A stretch of DNA of 64,000 nt, from positions 558,001 through 622,000 of the forward strand of contig NC_008347.1 of the NCBI RefSeq assembly GCF_000014745.1. Direction: 5' to 3'. The notes below the pieces were generated by a model that worked only from the letters and a program-made list of their open reading frames with translations, was not told the origin of the DNA and made no database searches. This document shows positions 10,047 to 18,956 of the stretch, one piece after another (the stretch's first letter is position 1; every line of letters begins with the position of its first letter). The DNA comes from Maricaulis maris MCS10 (GTDB lineage: Bacteria; Pseudomonadota; Alphaproteobacteria; Caulobacterales; Maricaulaceae). Made by a program: the position numbers and the translations under genes.

Positions 10047-10077
10047 GCCGCGGCATCCATCGAGAGGAGGGCCAGCA

Positions 10078-10761
10078 ATGGCGCTTTCCAGAACGTCACA
10101 TATTGTCACCGCCTATGGCGAAGAGCTGGATCAGCTCGCTGATGATCTCGCCCGCATGGGCGGTCTGGTCGAGACCCAGCTTGAAAAGGCGATCTCCGCC
10201 GTCGTTCGCCGTGATGCCAGTGTCAAACCGGACATCAAGGCCCGCGAAGTCCAGGTCAATGCCCTGCAGGTCGATGTCGAGCGGCGGGTCTTGCGCCTTT
10301 TCGCCCTGCGCCAGCCGCTGGCGACTGATCTGCGCATGACGATCTCCGCGCTCAAGGTCGCTACCGACCTCGAGCGGGTCGGGGATCTGGCCAAGAATAT
10401 TGCTTATCGCGCTGGAGACCTGGCAGATTATGCGCCTGTCGCGCTGACGCAGCAGGTCGAGCGTCTCGGCGCCATCGTGATCAAGCAGTTGCGCGAAGTG
10501 CTGGATGCCCTGTCCTCGGCCGATGTCGAGCCGGCCGTGCGGGTCTGGCATTCCGATGACGAGGTCGATGAGCGCTACAACACGCTGGTCCGTGAAATGC
10601 TGATGTCGATGACCGAGGACTCCGGCCTGGTCGGCCCGGGCGTGCACATCCTGTTCGTCGCCAAGAATCTCGAACGCATTGGCGATCACGCCACCAATAT
10701 TGCCGAAGCCGTCCATTTCATGGTCACGGCCTCACCGCTGGTCGAAGACGCCCAGTCCTGA
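10078..10761 (+). CDS. phoU: Phosphate-specific transport system accessory protein PhoU
   Basis: PhoU couples the state of the Pst transporter to PhoR and damps the Pho response. The 227-residue, all-helical protein contains the two PhoU repeats, each with the conserved acidic/basic pattern seen in ALKVATDLERVGDLAKNI (first repeat) and FVAKNLERIGDHATNIAE (second repeat). A strong GAGAGGAGGG lies just before the ATG. Its position between pstB and phoB is standard for the group. Confidence 0.96.
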   Translation: MALSRTSHIVTAYGEELDQLADDLARMGGLVETQLEKAISAVVRRDASVKPDIKAREVQVNALQVDVERRVLRLFALRQPLATDLRMTISALKVATDLERVGDLAKNIAYRAGDLADYAPVALTQQVERLGAIVIKQLREVLDALSSADVEPAVRVWHSDDEVDERYNTLVREMLMSMTEDSGLVGPGVHILFVAKNLERIGDHATNIAEAVHFMVTASPLVEDAQS

Positions 10762-10793
10762 CAACGACAGCACTCGATACCCGGAGCCGGTCG

Positions 10794-11483
10794 ATGAAAG
10801 CCCATGTCCTTGTTGTAGAAGACGAAGATGCCCTGGCCACCCTGCTGCAGTACAATCTGGAGAAGGAAGGCTATTCGGTCGCGGTCGCCCGCGATGGTGA
10901 AGATGCCCTGATGCAGGCCGAGGAAACCACGCCCGATCTGGTGATGGTCGACTGGATGCTGCCGAAAGTCTCGGGCATCGAAGTCTGCCGCCGGCTGCGT
11001 GGCCGCCAGGAAACGGCCAATGTCCCGATCATCATGCTGACAGCGCGCGGTGAGGAGACGGATCGTGTGCGTGGTCTGGATACCGGCGCCGACGACTATG
11101 TCGTGAAGCCCTTCTCGATGACCGAGCTGTTCGCCCGTATCCGCGCCGTCCTGCGCCGGATCCGCCCGGGCCTCGCCGAGGATGTGATCGAGGCCGGCGA
11201 CATCACCATGGACCGGGTCGCGCACCGTGTGAAACGGGCCGATCGCGAGATTCATCTCGGGCCGACCGAGTTTCGCCTGCTGGACTATCTGATGCAGCAC
11301 CCGGGGCGGGTCTTCTCGCGTGAGCAATTGCTGGACGCGGTCTGGGGTTCGGACGTCTATGTCGAGGCCCGCACGGTTGACGTCCATGTCGGACGCTTGC
11401 GCAAGGCGCTCAACAACAAGGAAGAACGCGACCCGATCCGCACCGTCCGCTCGGCCGGGTATGCGTTTGACGTGAATGCGTGA
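10794..11483 (+). CDS. phoB: Phosphate-regulon response regulator PhoB
   Basis: PhoB is the OmpR-type transcription factor that binds Pho boxes such as 5706-5738. The 229-residue protein has a receiver domain with the acidic pair at residues 9-11, phospho-acceptor Asp53 in VMVDWMLPK and the KPFS loop, then a winged-helix effector domain ending in the family signature RTVRSAGYAFD. It closes the phoR-pst-phoU-phoB unit. Its stop codon (11481-11483) directly abuts the stop codon of the opposing gene. Confidence 0.97.
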   Translation: MKAHVLVVEDEDALATLLQYNLEKEGYSVAVARDGEDALMQAEETTPDLVMVDWMLPKVSGIEVCRRLRGRQETANVPIIMLTARGEETDRVRGLDTGADDYVVKPFSMTELFARIRAVLRRIRPGLAEDVIEAGDITMDRVAHRVKRADREIHLGPTEFRLLDYLMQHPGRVFSREQLLDAVWGSDVYVEARTVDVHVGRLRKALNNKEERDPIRTVRSAGYAFDVNA

Positions 11484-13610
11484 TTACTCATCAAGGAATT
11501 GAAGCCGAAACTCAGATTTGAGACTTTCCAGGGGAACCTGCTGGATTGTATTAGACATGAGTTTTTTGGCGAGGAACTCGATGGCACGTGATCGAAGACT
11601 AGGGCCTACTAACGGCGCACGTAGCGCTGCGCTAAGAGCAATTACTGCCAAGATGGGTACTATAAATACGGTATTGATGTTTTCTTTATCTATAATGTAG
11701 CCAACTGCAGTAATTGCAATTGTAGTTACAAACAGAACAAGATTGCATAAATCGAACATTTTCGCTGCGAAGGGGGTTTGTCGGTTCAGTTTTTCTTCGA
11801 AATGGGACCGAATTTGATGCGCTTCCCAGTTCCTTTCTGAGAGCATTTCTTTCGCATTTACATAAGCCCTATCAATTTCTCTATTTTCATCTTCCAGCGC
11901 TTGTCTTTGAGCGAGATGTCGCTCTGCATCTTTTTTTCTTTCCCTTCGAAATTTTACGCGTTCCGCCTCGGCAGTGCTTTTCCGCATCGCCTCGAGCAGC
12001 TGCTCAGGCTCAGAAGCAGAAATGGGCATTTTGGCGTTTAAAACCACGAGTTCTTCGACAGCAAGAGGGTCCCTTAGAGCAAGTTCAAATTGTTCCGCGT
12101 CTTCCATGCTTAATGATTCTGCGGCCCGAACTCTCGCTTTTTCGATAATGCCCTTGTTGCTCGTCAATAAACGTTGGCATGTCGCGAATAACTGTAGGCT
12201 CGGCAATTTGGTCGCAGCCTCGGAAGATAGTCGAATCCAGAGCAACGCCGCTAATGTTGAGGTTTCTATTACATACTGAGCTGAAAATTTCGGAACTCTA
12301 GGTATGTGGTCTCTAACAAATCTTGCTCCAAAGCTGACAAATGTGGCGTTTCTCGTTGCCAACATGTAACGCGATTTCAGAATGTCCGACTTGTATGTCG
12401 TTCCGCGCTTTCTGACGACGTATGCGAATGAAAAAGCATCGCGTTGGCGACGAATAACACTAGTAGAATCTCTGCCGAAGTGCGCTAAGCTAGTAAATTC
12501 CTCAATTAGGTCGTTTGAAAAATGGCTATGTTCATTCGGATACGATGATGGATCGAAATTAAGCACTGATACACCAAGATTTTCAACTAAACGATCAGGA
12601 GACCGGATGAATTGGCGAGCTATGTGCTCATTGCCAGAAGACTCTCGCAACGCGTCTCCGACTAACCCCCACCTTGATGATTTATCTTTATCTATAACAG
12701 TTTGGACAATTTCCACCGCTTCTTCAATGCAATGACTCAATGTTACAAGTTTGATTCCTGCTTCTTTGGATACTTCAACTATCCGAGCAAGGGCTAACTT
12801 TCTCGCGGTGCCGCTCAGGCCGATTAAATCAAGTACAACCGGCCCGTCGAATACTAGCGTTAAATCCACTTCACCTGTCGCCCACTCCGGCGCGGCGGTC
12901 AGACCTCGAACTGCGCGGAATACAAATCCAGCCGCAGCGAATTTCGCTATTTTTTCTAATGTTATTGGGTCGTTTCGGCGGCAATAGTTAATAAATTGGG
13001 CATATCGAAAAAGTCGATACTTATCGAAGTCAGTGACGACTTCATCATCATCCTCTCCATCTTCCCCATTTCTTCCGATTTTGTATGTGAAATTCCTGGA
13101 AATAAGCCTTTGGGCGGATTCATTCGCCTTGTTCTGATAGGCTTTGTCTTCGGATGTCAGCCAGTCTAGGAGATCTGTGTTCCATTCGACACGGTTTTGA
13201 GTCGATACGCCTAGTGGGTCAGCTCTGTCATCCATAAATTCCCAGAAGGCGTTTGTGATGTCAGAGAATGTTGTTTCTAGGAGTATTTCATCATTCTCGT
13301 GGTCTGAGCATATTTCAGCCGAGACCCTATAAATGGCACTATTTTCTTTTGTCGCAATTTTGGTGAGATGGTTGTTCGCGGCGAGCATTGGGACAATGGC
13401 TTGGCTTACCAACTCGGTGAACCCAGTGCCGAAGACCTGCTGCGCAGCATTAATAAATTTTTTTTGATCGAATATTTGCCCAGCTTGTTCCGCCAAAAAG
13501 GTTGAGAATACGTCGGCAACTACCGCCTGGGGAGACTTGCCACTTGAGGCCGCTACTTGAAGCATCGCGACCAACGCTGGGCGATCCTGTCCAAGATGTG
13601 TTGTTGTCAT
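11484..13610 (-). CDS. Large hypothetical protein: PIN-like domain, coiled coil, two C-terminal membrane helices
   Basis: I do not recognise a named family. The 708-residue protein has a PIN-nuclease-like pattern in its middle: a first acidic strand LVFDGPVVLDLIGLSG (about 252-267), a helix with Glu296-Glu297 after TLSHC, an RQRDAF segment with Asp391, and ATRNATFVS (418-426), which resembles the last acidic/Thr strand of PIN-like proteins. A highly charged coiled coil covers about 533-610, and two hydrophobic helices lie at about 621-640 and 647-664. The DNA is clearly more AT-rich than the phosphate genes, with different codon use, which suggests acquisition. It stands alone and ends exactly at the phoB stop. 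A defence or stress effector is a guess. Confidence 0.85.
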   Translation of the reverse strand: MTTTHLGQDRPALVAMLQVAASSGKSPQAVVADVFSTFLAEQAGQIFDQKKFINAAQQVFGTGFTELVSQAIVPMLAANNHLTKIATKENSAIYRVSAEICSDHENDEILLETTFSDITNAFWEFMDDRADPLGVSTQNRVEWNTDLLDWLTSEDKAYQNKANESAQRLISRNFTYKIGRNGEDGEDDDEVVTDFDKYRLFRYAQFINYCRRNDPITLEKIAKFAAAGFVFRAVRGLTAAPEWATGEVDLTLVFDGPVVLDLIGLSGTARKLALARIVEVSKEAGIKLVTLSHCIEEAVEIVQTVIDKDKSSRWGLVGDALRESSGNEHIARQFIRSPDRLVENLGVSVLNFDPSSYPNEHSHFSNDLIEEFTSLAHFGRDSTSVIRRQRDAFSFAYVVRKRGTTYKSDILKSRYMLATRNATFVSFGARFVRDHIPRVPKFSAQYVIETSTLAALLWIRLSSEAATKLPSLQLFATCQRLLTSNKGIIEKARVRAAESLSMEDAEQFELALRDPLAVEELVVLNAKMPISASEPEQLLEAMRKSTAEAERVKFRRERKKDAERHLAQRQALEDENREIDRAYVNAKEMLSERNWEAHQIRSHFEEKLNRQTPFAAKMFDLCNLVLFVTTIAITAVGYIIDKENINTVFIVPILAVIALSAALRAPLVGPSLRSRAIEFLAKKLMSNTIQQVPLESLKSEFRLQFLDE

Positions 13611-13838
13611 GGTGAGCTTCCATCTAGCGGTTCACTATTCTGTAGGTTGCCGGTTTTGGGTGCAATCGTAAATACTATCTTGTGGGCTCACATTATTAAG
13701 GTGGCGCATTTCCTATGTGTCGCGAGCGGTAAGTGTTGTTGTGGTGTTGATGCGCTCTATTGATTGCGACGGAGATAGTAGGGGCGATCGCTTTAATTCT
13801 GATTGGTCGAATGTGTGGCTGTGGTGTGAGCTTGAAGC

Positions 13839-13871
13839 AAAAAAAACGGCCGCCTCGAGAACGAGGCGGCC
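13839..13871 (-). terminator. Rho-independent terminator of gcrA
   Basis: On the minus strand a perfect 10-bp stem (GGCCGCCTCG at 13848-13857 pairing with 13862-13871, four-base loop) is followed by a run of eight T residues (13839-13846, one base beyond the stem). It lies 34 bases after the gcrA stop and is the strongest intrinsic terminator in the window. The rest of 13611-13838 is AT-rich and holds no gene that I can support. Confidence 0.9.
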
Positions 13872-13905
13872 ATTGTCTGTCCCGGTACCTGGGTGAGGGG
13901 TCGGG

Positions 13906-14439
13906 TCAGAAATTGAAGCGGCGCGTGGCGGCGATGGCGTCAAGCGCGGCGTTGGCGTCCGATGTGCGACGGCGGCGTTTCTGGCTCGGCTGGTAGGCCA
14001 TGTCGGAATGCGCGTTGCAATACGCCTGGCCCGTATCGGCCTTGCGACCGCAGAAACGGAATTCAGACTGGGACGGATCGCCGATCGGCCATTTGCACAT
14101 GCTTTCGCGAAGCGTCAGCACGGTGGCAAATTCACCGGAGGGAAGAACGGCTGGCTCCACCGGCGCCGGCGTTGCAGCCGGGGGCGCTGAGGGGGAGGGG
14201 CGCGCAACAGTGCGTGCCGCCGGCGCGGTGGAAGCCGTTGTAGTGCGCGGACGGGAGGGCTTTGTGGCCCGGCGGGCCGGACGCGAGGGTGTCGCACGAC
14301 CTGACAAACCCAGGCGGTGAACCTTGCCAATGACGGCATTGCGGGTCACACCACCGAGCTGTTTCGCAATCTGACTCGCGCTCAGGCCTTCCGACCAGAG
14401 TTTCTTGAGTTCTTCTACGCGTTCGTCAGTCCAAGCCAT
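13906..14439 (-). CDS. gcrA: GcrA cell-cycle transcriptional regulator
   Basis: GcrA is the S-phase regulator of Caulobacter-type bacteria. It acts with sigma-70 at promoters whose GANTC sites are methylated by CcrM. The 177-residue protein starts with the diagnostic helix-turn-helix region WTDERVEELKKLWSEGLSA and NAVIGKVHRLGLSGR. A low-complexity Pro/Ala/Arg linker (about 55-105) leads to the conserved C-terminal segment with CKWPIGDP, FCGRKADTGQAYC and H, a Cys/His arrangement found throughout the family. A strong terminator follows. This gene is the best single clue to the lineage of the host. Confidence 0.96.
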   Translation of the reverse strand: MAWTDERVEELKKLWSEGLSASQIAKQLGGVTRNAVIGKVHRLGLSGRATPSRPARRATKPSRPRTTTASTAPAARTVARPSPSAPPAATPAPVEPAVLPSGEFATVLTLRESMCKWPIGDPSQSEFRFCGRKADTGQAYCNAHSDMAYQPSQKRRRRTSDANAALDAIAATRRFNF

Positions 14440-14643
14440 TGCCCTCGTCTCCCGTCTGGGATGCGCTTGCTTACCTTGATGATGGTAAACCGCGCATTGC
14501 TCAATGCATGTTTAATTACACCAGATATTGTAGCCGCAGGAGCCACCGCCACAAGATGGGGTTATGGTCATACCTGTGGAAAGCTCACTTGCACGACCAA
14601 TCGTTAACGAAGATGGTTACCGGGAAATTAAGGGTAATTCGAT
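14440..14643. promoter_or_regulatory. gcrA / ABC-2 permease divergent region with CtrA-like and DnaA-like sites
   Basis: The 204 bases between divergent starts contain TTAC-N7-TTAA at 14617-14631, one base off the CtrA consensus TTAA-N7-TTAA. A DnaA-box-like CTTTCCACA lies on the minus strand at 14575-14583, and TTTTCCACA, a full match to TTWTNCACA, lies at 14667-14675 just inside the permease gene. Control of gcrA by CtrA and DnaA is known in Caulobacter, so the sites are plausible, but short motifs like these can arise by chance. Confidence 0.4.
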
Positions 14644-15456
14644 ATGAGTAACGCTCACTTAACTGATTTTCCACAGCCCAAGAAGTTCGGGTATTTCAAT
14701 ACCTTGGGGCTTTGGACGCTGTACAAGAAAGAAGTCAGGCGATTCCTCAAGGTCGGCATGCAGACGGTGCTCGCGCCGGTCGCAACGACGCTGCTTTACA
14801 TGACCGTTTTCACGGTCGCGATCGGGGCACGGCGGGGCGATGTCGGCGGTATTCCCTTCGCTGAATTCCTGGCACCCGGCCTGATCCTGATGGGATTGCT
14901 GAACAACGCCTTTGCCAATTCGGGGTCGTCAATCCTCGTTTCCAAGGTGCAGGGCAATACGGTCGACTTCCTGATGCCGCCACTGTCGGCTCTGGAATTG
15001 TTCATCGCCTTCGTCGCCGGCGCCATGACCCGCGGCGTGCTGGTCGCGGTGGTCACCGCGGTAACGCTGATCCCCTTCATGAACATGATGCCGGAGCATT
15101 GGTGGGCGGTGCTCTATTTCGGGCTGAGCGCTGCGGCGATGCTGGCAATGATCGGCGTGATCGGCGGTCTGTGGGCCGAGAAATTCGATCACATGGCCGC
15201 GGTTACCACGTTCGTGATCACCCCGCTGACCTTCCTGTCGGGCACATTCTACTCGATCACCAACCTGCCCGGACCGCTGGCAACCATCAGTCATTTCAAC
15301 CCCTTCTTCTACATGATTGACGGCTTTCGCTATGGATTCACAGGTCATGCCGACGGCAGTCTGATGATCGGGGTGATCCTGCTCGCGCTGATCAACCTTG
15401 CGCTCGGTATTCTCAGCTATGCGTTGTTGCATGCAGGCTGGCGCTTGAAGAGCTGA
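14644..15456 (+). CDS. ABC-2 type transporter permease
   Basis: The 270-residue protein has six predicted membrane helices and the ABC-2 layout: an N-terminal cytoplasmic segment ([15 protein letters not shown]), a first helix pair, and the conserved region [16 protein letters not shown] before the last helices. Family members export polysaccharides, lipids or drugs together with an ATPase. No ATP-binding gene lies next to it, so its partner must be encoded elsewhere. It is divergent from gcrA and about 80 bases upstream of argD. Confidence 0.88.
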   Translation: MSNAHLTDFPQPKKFGYFNTLGLWTLYKKEVRRFLKVGMQTVLAPVATTLLYMTVFTVAIGARRGDVGGIPFAEFLAPGLILMGLLNNAFANSGSSILVSKVQGNTVDFLMPPLSALELFIAFVAGAMTRGVLVAVVTAVTLIPFMNMMPEHWWAVLYFGLSAAAMLAMIGVIGGLWAEKFDHMAAVTTFVITPLTFLSGTFYSITNLPGPLATISHFNPFFYMIDGFRYGFTGHADGSLMIGVILLALINLALGILSYALLHAGWRLKS

Positions 15457-15538
15457 TCGGCCCGGCCTAGAGGAGAAGAAAGGCCCGCGCCGAGACCGGG
15501 TCAGCCATGCCGTTCAGGCACTCCAGGAGGATATGAAC

Positions 15539-16726
15539 ATGCCCGCACCGATGATGGATACCTACGCCCCGCCGGATCTGGTCTTTGATCACGGCAAGGG
15601 ACCGCGCCTGTTCACGGCAAGCGGTGACGGGTATCTGGACTTTATTTCGGGCATTGCGGTGAATTGCCTGGGCCATGCCCATCCCAAGGCCGTGGCCGCG
15701 CTCAACGAGCAGGCCGGCAAGCTGTGGCACCTGTCCAACATGTTCAAGGTCCCGGCCGGCGTCGAACTGGCCGAGAAACTGACCAAGGCGACCTTCGCCG
15801 ACCGTGTCTTCTTCACCAATTCCGGTGCCGAAGCGATGGAATGCGCGCTCAAGACCGCGCGCCGCTATCACTATGTGAACGGCAATCCGCAGCGCTATCG
15901 CATCATCACCTTCACCGGCGCCTTCCACGGCCGCACCTATGGCGCGATCAATGCCGGCGGCAATCCGAAATATCTCGAGGGCTTTGGCCCGGCGATGGAA
16001 GGTTTCGACCAAGTTGAATTTGGTGACCTGGAAGCCGTCAAGGCTGTGATCAGCGACGAAACCGCCGCGATCTGCGTCGAGCCGGTCCAAGGCGAGGGCG
16101 GTGTCCGCGCTCCCGAAGACAGCTTCCTGCGCGGCCTGCGCCAGCTCTGCGACGAGCACGGCCTGATGTTGATCTATGATGAGGTCCAGTCCGGTGCCGG
16201 TCGCACCGGCAAACTGTTCGCCCACCAGTGGGTCGACGGTGCCGAGCCCGATATCATGGCGGCGGCCAAGGGCATTGGCGGTGGTTTCCCGATGGGCGCC
16301 TGCCTGGCTACGGAAGCAGCGGCCAAAGGCATGGTCGTCGGCACACATGGCTCGACCTATGGCGGCGGACCGCTGGCAATGGCGGTCGGCAATGTGGTGT
16401 TTGACGAGCTGACATCAGACGGTTTCCTCGACCAGGTGGTCGAAGTTTCCAACTATCTGACCCAGCAACTTCACGGTCTGATGGACCGCCACGCCGACAA
16501 GGTCGAGGAAGTGCGCGGCAAGGGCCTGTTGATCGGCATGAAGCTGAAACCGGGTTTTGACCCCAAAAAGCTTGCAGGCCTGGCCCGCGATCGCCATCTG
16601 CTGATCGGCGCCGCCGGTGACAATGTCTCGCGTCTGGCGCCGCCCCTGGTGATTACCAAGGACGATGCCAGTGAGGCCGTGGCGGTTCTCGACGAAGCGC
16701 TCGGCGCGCTTGAAGCCACAGCCTGA
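15539..16726 (+). CDS. argD: Acetylornithine/succinyldiaminopimelate aminotransferase ArgD
   Basis: This is a PLP-dependent class III aminotransferase of arginine (and possibly lysine) synthesis. Visible marks are the glycine-rich cofactor region [20 protein letters not shown], the [11 protein letters not shown] strand and the Lys of [14 protein letters not shown] that forms the Schiff base. Two ATG codons lie close together. AGGAGG at 15525-15530 is only 2 bases from the first (15533) but 8 from the second (15539), so I choose 15539, giving 395 residues. hslO follows 27 bases later; argD-hslO adjacency is common in alphaproteobacteria. Confidence 0.95.
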   Translation: MPAPMMDTYAPPDLVFDHGKGPRLFTASGDGYLDFISGIAVNCLGHAHPKAVAALNEQAGKLWHLSNMFKVPAGVELAEKLTKATFADRVFFTNSGAEAMECALKTARRYHYVNGNPQRYRIITFTGAFHGRTYGAINAGGNPKYLEGFGPAMEGFDQVEFGDLEAVKAVISDETAAICVEPVQGEGGVRAPEDSFLRGLRQLCDEHGLMLIYDEVQSGAGRTGKLFAHQWVDGAEPDIMAAAKGIGGGFPMGACLATEAAAKGMVVGTHGSTYGGGPLAMAVGNVVFDELTSDGFLDQVVEVSNYLTQQLHGLMDRHADKVEEVRGKGLLIGMKLKPGFDPKKLAGLARDRHLLIGAAGDNVSRLAPPLVITKDDASEAVAVLDEALGALEATA

Positions 16727-16753
16727 CGCGTCCTGCAGCCTGCAAAGACAAGG

Positions 16754-17683
16754 ATGACGACCGTGAGTGACCCGCTCGGAGAACACGACAATATTGTTGC
16801 CGGCTTTCAGATTGAAGGCCGGACCGTGCGTGGGCGGGTCACCCGGATCGGCTCGGTGCTCGACGAGATCCTGTCGGCGCATGATTATCCCGAGCCGGTG
16901 GCGCGACTGCTGGGCGAGGCCGTCCTGGTCACGACCCTGGTCGGTGACGCGCTGAAATTCGATGGTCGCCTGATCGTGCAGGCCCAGGGCGATGGTCCTG
17001 TGCGTTTCCTGGTGGCGGAATATGTCACCGGCGAAGGCGTGCGCGGCTTTGCCTCGATGGATCGCGATGCGGTGGATGCGGCGCTGGACGCCGGAATCGC
17101 CCCGGAGGCGATGATGTCGACCCTGCTCGGGCGCGGCTCCTTCGCCATGACCATCGATCACGGGCCGGATATGGACCAGTATCAGGGCGTGGTGGCTCTG
17201 GAAGGGGCTTCGCTGAGCGAAGTTGCCGAGACCTATTTCCGCCAGTCCGAGCAGACACCGACGCGTCTTCGCTGCGCGATCGGCGAGATCTGGACCGGCG
17301 ATGAGGCCCGCCAATGGCGCGGCGGCGGTGCCCTCCTGCAATCGGTCGCAGGCGATGATGCGCGCGGATCGGCCGAGGAAGACTGGGATCACGCCCGGGC
17401 CCTGTTCGAAACTGTCGAGGATGGCGAACTGCTGGACCCCGACCTGTCCGCCGGGGCGCTTCTCTATCGGCTCTACAATGAAGACGGTGTCCGCTTGATG
17501 GAGCCGACGCCGGTGATCAAGCGTTGCTCGTGCGAGCGCGAACGCCTGCGCCGGATCATCGCCTCCTTCCCGGCTGACGACCGGTCTGCGATGGAAGCGG
17601 ACGGTGCTATCGTCATGACCTGTGAGTACTGTAACCGTGACTGGCGATTTACGCCGGACGAGGTCGCAAGGCCGCATTCCTGA
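16754..17683 (+). CDS. hslO: Redox-regulated chaperone Hsp33 (HslO)
   Basis: Hsp33 is a cytoplasmic holdase switched on by oxidation of a zinc-bound Cys cluster. The zinc site is complete near the C-terminus: CSC at KRCSCERERLRR and CEYC about 30 residues later, the CxC...CxxC signature. The length of 309 residues is normal. The ATG at 16754 sits right on AAGGA; a GTG at 16763 has better spacing (about 8 bases) from the same AAGGA and gives MSDPLGEHDN, so the true start could be 16763. Confidence 0.94.
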   Translation: MTTVSDPLGEHDNIVAGFQIEGRTVRGRVTRIGSVLDEILSAHDYPEPVARLLGEAVLVTTLVGDALKFDGRLIVQAQGDGPVRFLVAEYVTGEGVRGFASMDRDAVDAALDAGIAPEAMMSTLLGRGSFAMTIDHGPDMDQYQGVVALEGASLSEVAETYFRQSEQTPTRLRCAIGEIWTGDEARQWRGGGALLQSVAGDDARGSAEEDWDHARALFETVEDGELLDPDLSAGALLYRLYNEDGVRLMEPTPVIKRCSCERERLRRIIASFPADDRSAMEADGAIVMTCEYCNRDWRFTPDEVARPHS

Positions 17684-17801
17684 CCGTCGCTGGCCGGTGA
17701 TTTTGTTGCGTTGCATCATAATCGGTTGCCCGGTCGCAACCCTCCGGTAATGCCTGCGCCGGACAATCGCGGTTCAACAGACCCGGCGAGATCCACGCGA
17801 C

Positions 17802-18956
17802 ATGGATACCAAAACACTTATCCTAGGCCTGGTTCCGGTCATTCTGGCCGGCGTGTTCATCCACGCCGCCAATGCCGCCATCCAGCGCAATAGCAACGGA
17901 CCCCGGTGGTGGCTGGCCGGCACCGCAGCGCACGGTATCGGTTTGGGTCTGATCACCCTGCGCGACGTGCTTCCTGACGTATTGGGCATCGTGTTGGGCG
18001 ATATTCTTGCGGCCGGCGGTTTCCTGATCATGCTGGAGGGGGTTGCCCGTTTCGCGGGGAAAAGAGTGCCGAAATGGCAATTGGTTGGCATGGCCGCGAT
18101 TGTCGTGCTGGGATTCCCGGCTTTCACCTGGGTGATCGACAATGCCGCTGTGCGGTTTGGCATTTTCGGCTCAGTGGTGATCGCATCAAATCTCTTGATG
18201 CTGGGCTATCTGTCGATAATCGGCCGCCGGGATGGTCAGCCGGGCGTTCGCCTCCTGCGCTACACGATTTACTATTTCGTTGGCAGTCTGACGGTGACGT
18301 GCGGCGGCGTGCTGCTGCTGACCCCGGAAATGCCGAGCATTCTGGCGCCCAGTCAGTTGGTCGCCATGGGTCTGCTATCGCTGCTGGTGGTGGAGACCAA
18401 TCTTGTTTTCGGCTTTGTCCTGCTTTCGGCCAGTCGTTCGGCCTCGGTTCTGCGCCGCGCCGCGCTGACGGATCATCTCACCGGGCTTCCCAACCGGCGG
18501 GCATTCGAGGCCTTGGTCAATGACCACTTCGAAATGGCGCCTTCGGGCGAGCAGCAGGCCGCCCTCGTCGTCTTTGACATTGACCACTTCAAACAGGTCA
18601 ATGATGGACACGGTCATGATGTAGGCGATGCTGTGCTCCAGCACGTGGCAACGGTCCTTCAGGCCGCCATTCGTGACACGGATCATGTGGCCCGGCTCGG
18701 TGGCGAAGAGTTTGTCGCGCTGATCCATGCGCGACCGGAGGCCAGTGTCCATGACATTGCCGACCGCATCCGCCAGGCTGTTGCGGACAGGCCCTTCGTG
18801 CTCGACGGACGGGAAGTTTCAGTAACAATTTCTGCCGGACTGGTCGAAGTTTCGGGAGGTCAGCCCACGCTCGCAAGCTTGTTCAAGCGCGCCGACCAGG
18901 CGCTCTACAAGGCCAAGGACGCTGGCCGCAACCAGGTGGTCACGGCAGCCGCCTAG
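17802..18956 (+). CDS. Membrane-bound diguanylate cyclase (GGDEF domain)
   Basis: The protein makes the second messenger cyclic di-GMP. The N-terminal 200 residues form about six or seven membrane helices without a recognisable sensory domain. The cytoplasmic GGDEF domain starts at LTDHLTGLPNRRAFEAL (about residue 223) and has the active-site motif GGEEF at residues 300-304, so it should be catalytically competent. No RxxD inhibitory site is apparent just before the active site. Its stop shares the four bases CTAG with the stop of trkH on the other strand. Confidence 0.92.
   Translation: MDTKTLILGLVPVILAGVFIHAANAAIQRNSNGPRWWLAGTAAHGIGLGLITLRDVLPDVLGIVLGDILAAGGFLIMLEGVARFAGKRVPKWQLVGMAAIVVLGFPAFTWVIDNAAVRFGIFGSVVIASNLLMLGYLSIIGRRDGQPGVRLLRYTIYYFVGSLTVTCGGVLLLTPEMPSILAPSQLVAMGLLSLLVVETNLVFGFVLLSASRSASVLRRAALTDHLTGLPNRRAFEALVNDHFEMAPSGEQQAALVVFDIDHFKQVNDGHGHDVGDAVLQHVATVLQAAIRDTDHVARLGGEEFVALIHARPEASVHDIADRIRQAVADRPFVLDGREVSVTISAGLVEVSGGQPTLASLFKRADQALYKAKDAGRNQVVTAAA

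Noticed and set aside
12382-12735. Plus-strand open frame antisense to the PIN-like gene
   Set aside because: It is short, has no ribosome binding site and is contained within the intact 708-codon frame.
14599-14617. TTAA-N9-TTAC as a CtrA site near gcrA
   Set aside because: The spacing of nine bases does not fit the seven-base consensus; the overlapping TTAC-N7-TTAA fits better.
16415-17719. 434-codon open frame antisense to argD end and hslO
   Set aside because: It runs through two well-identified genes and shows no family motif.
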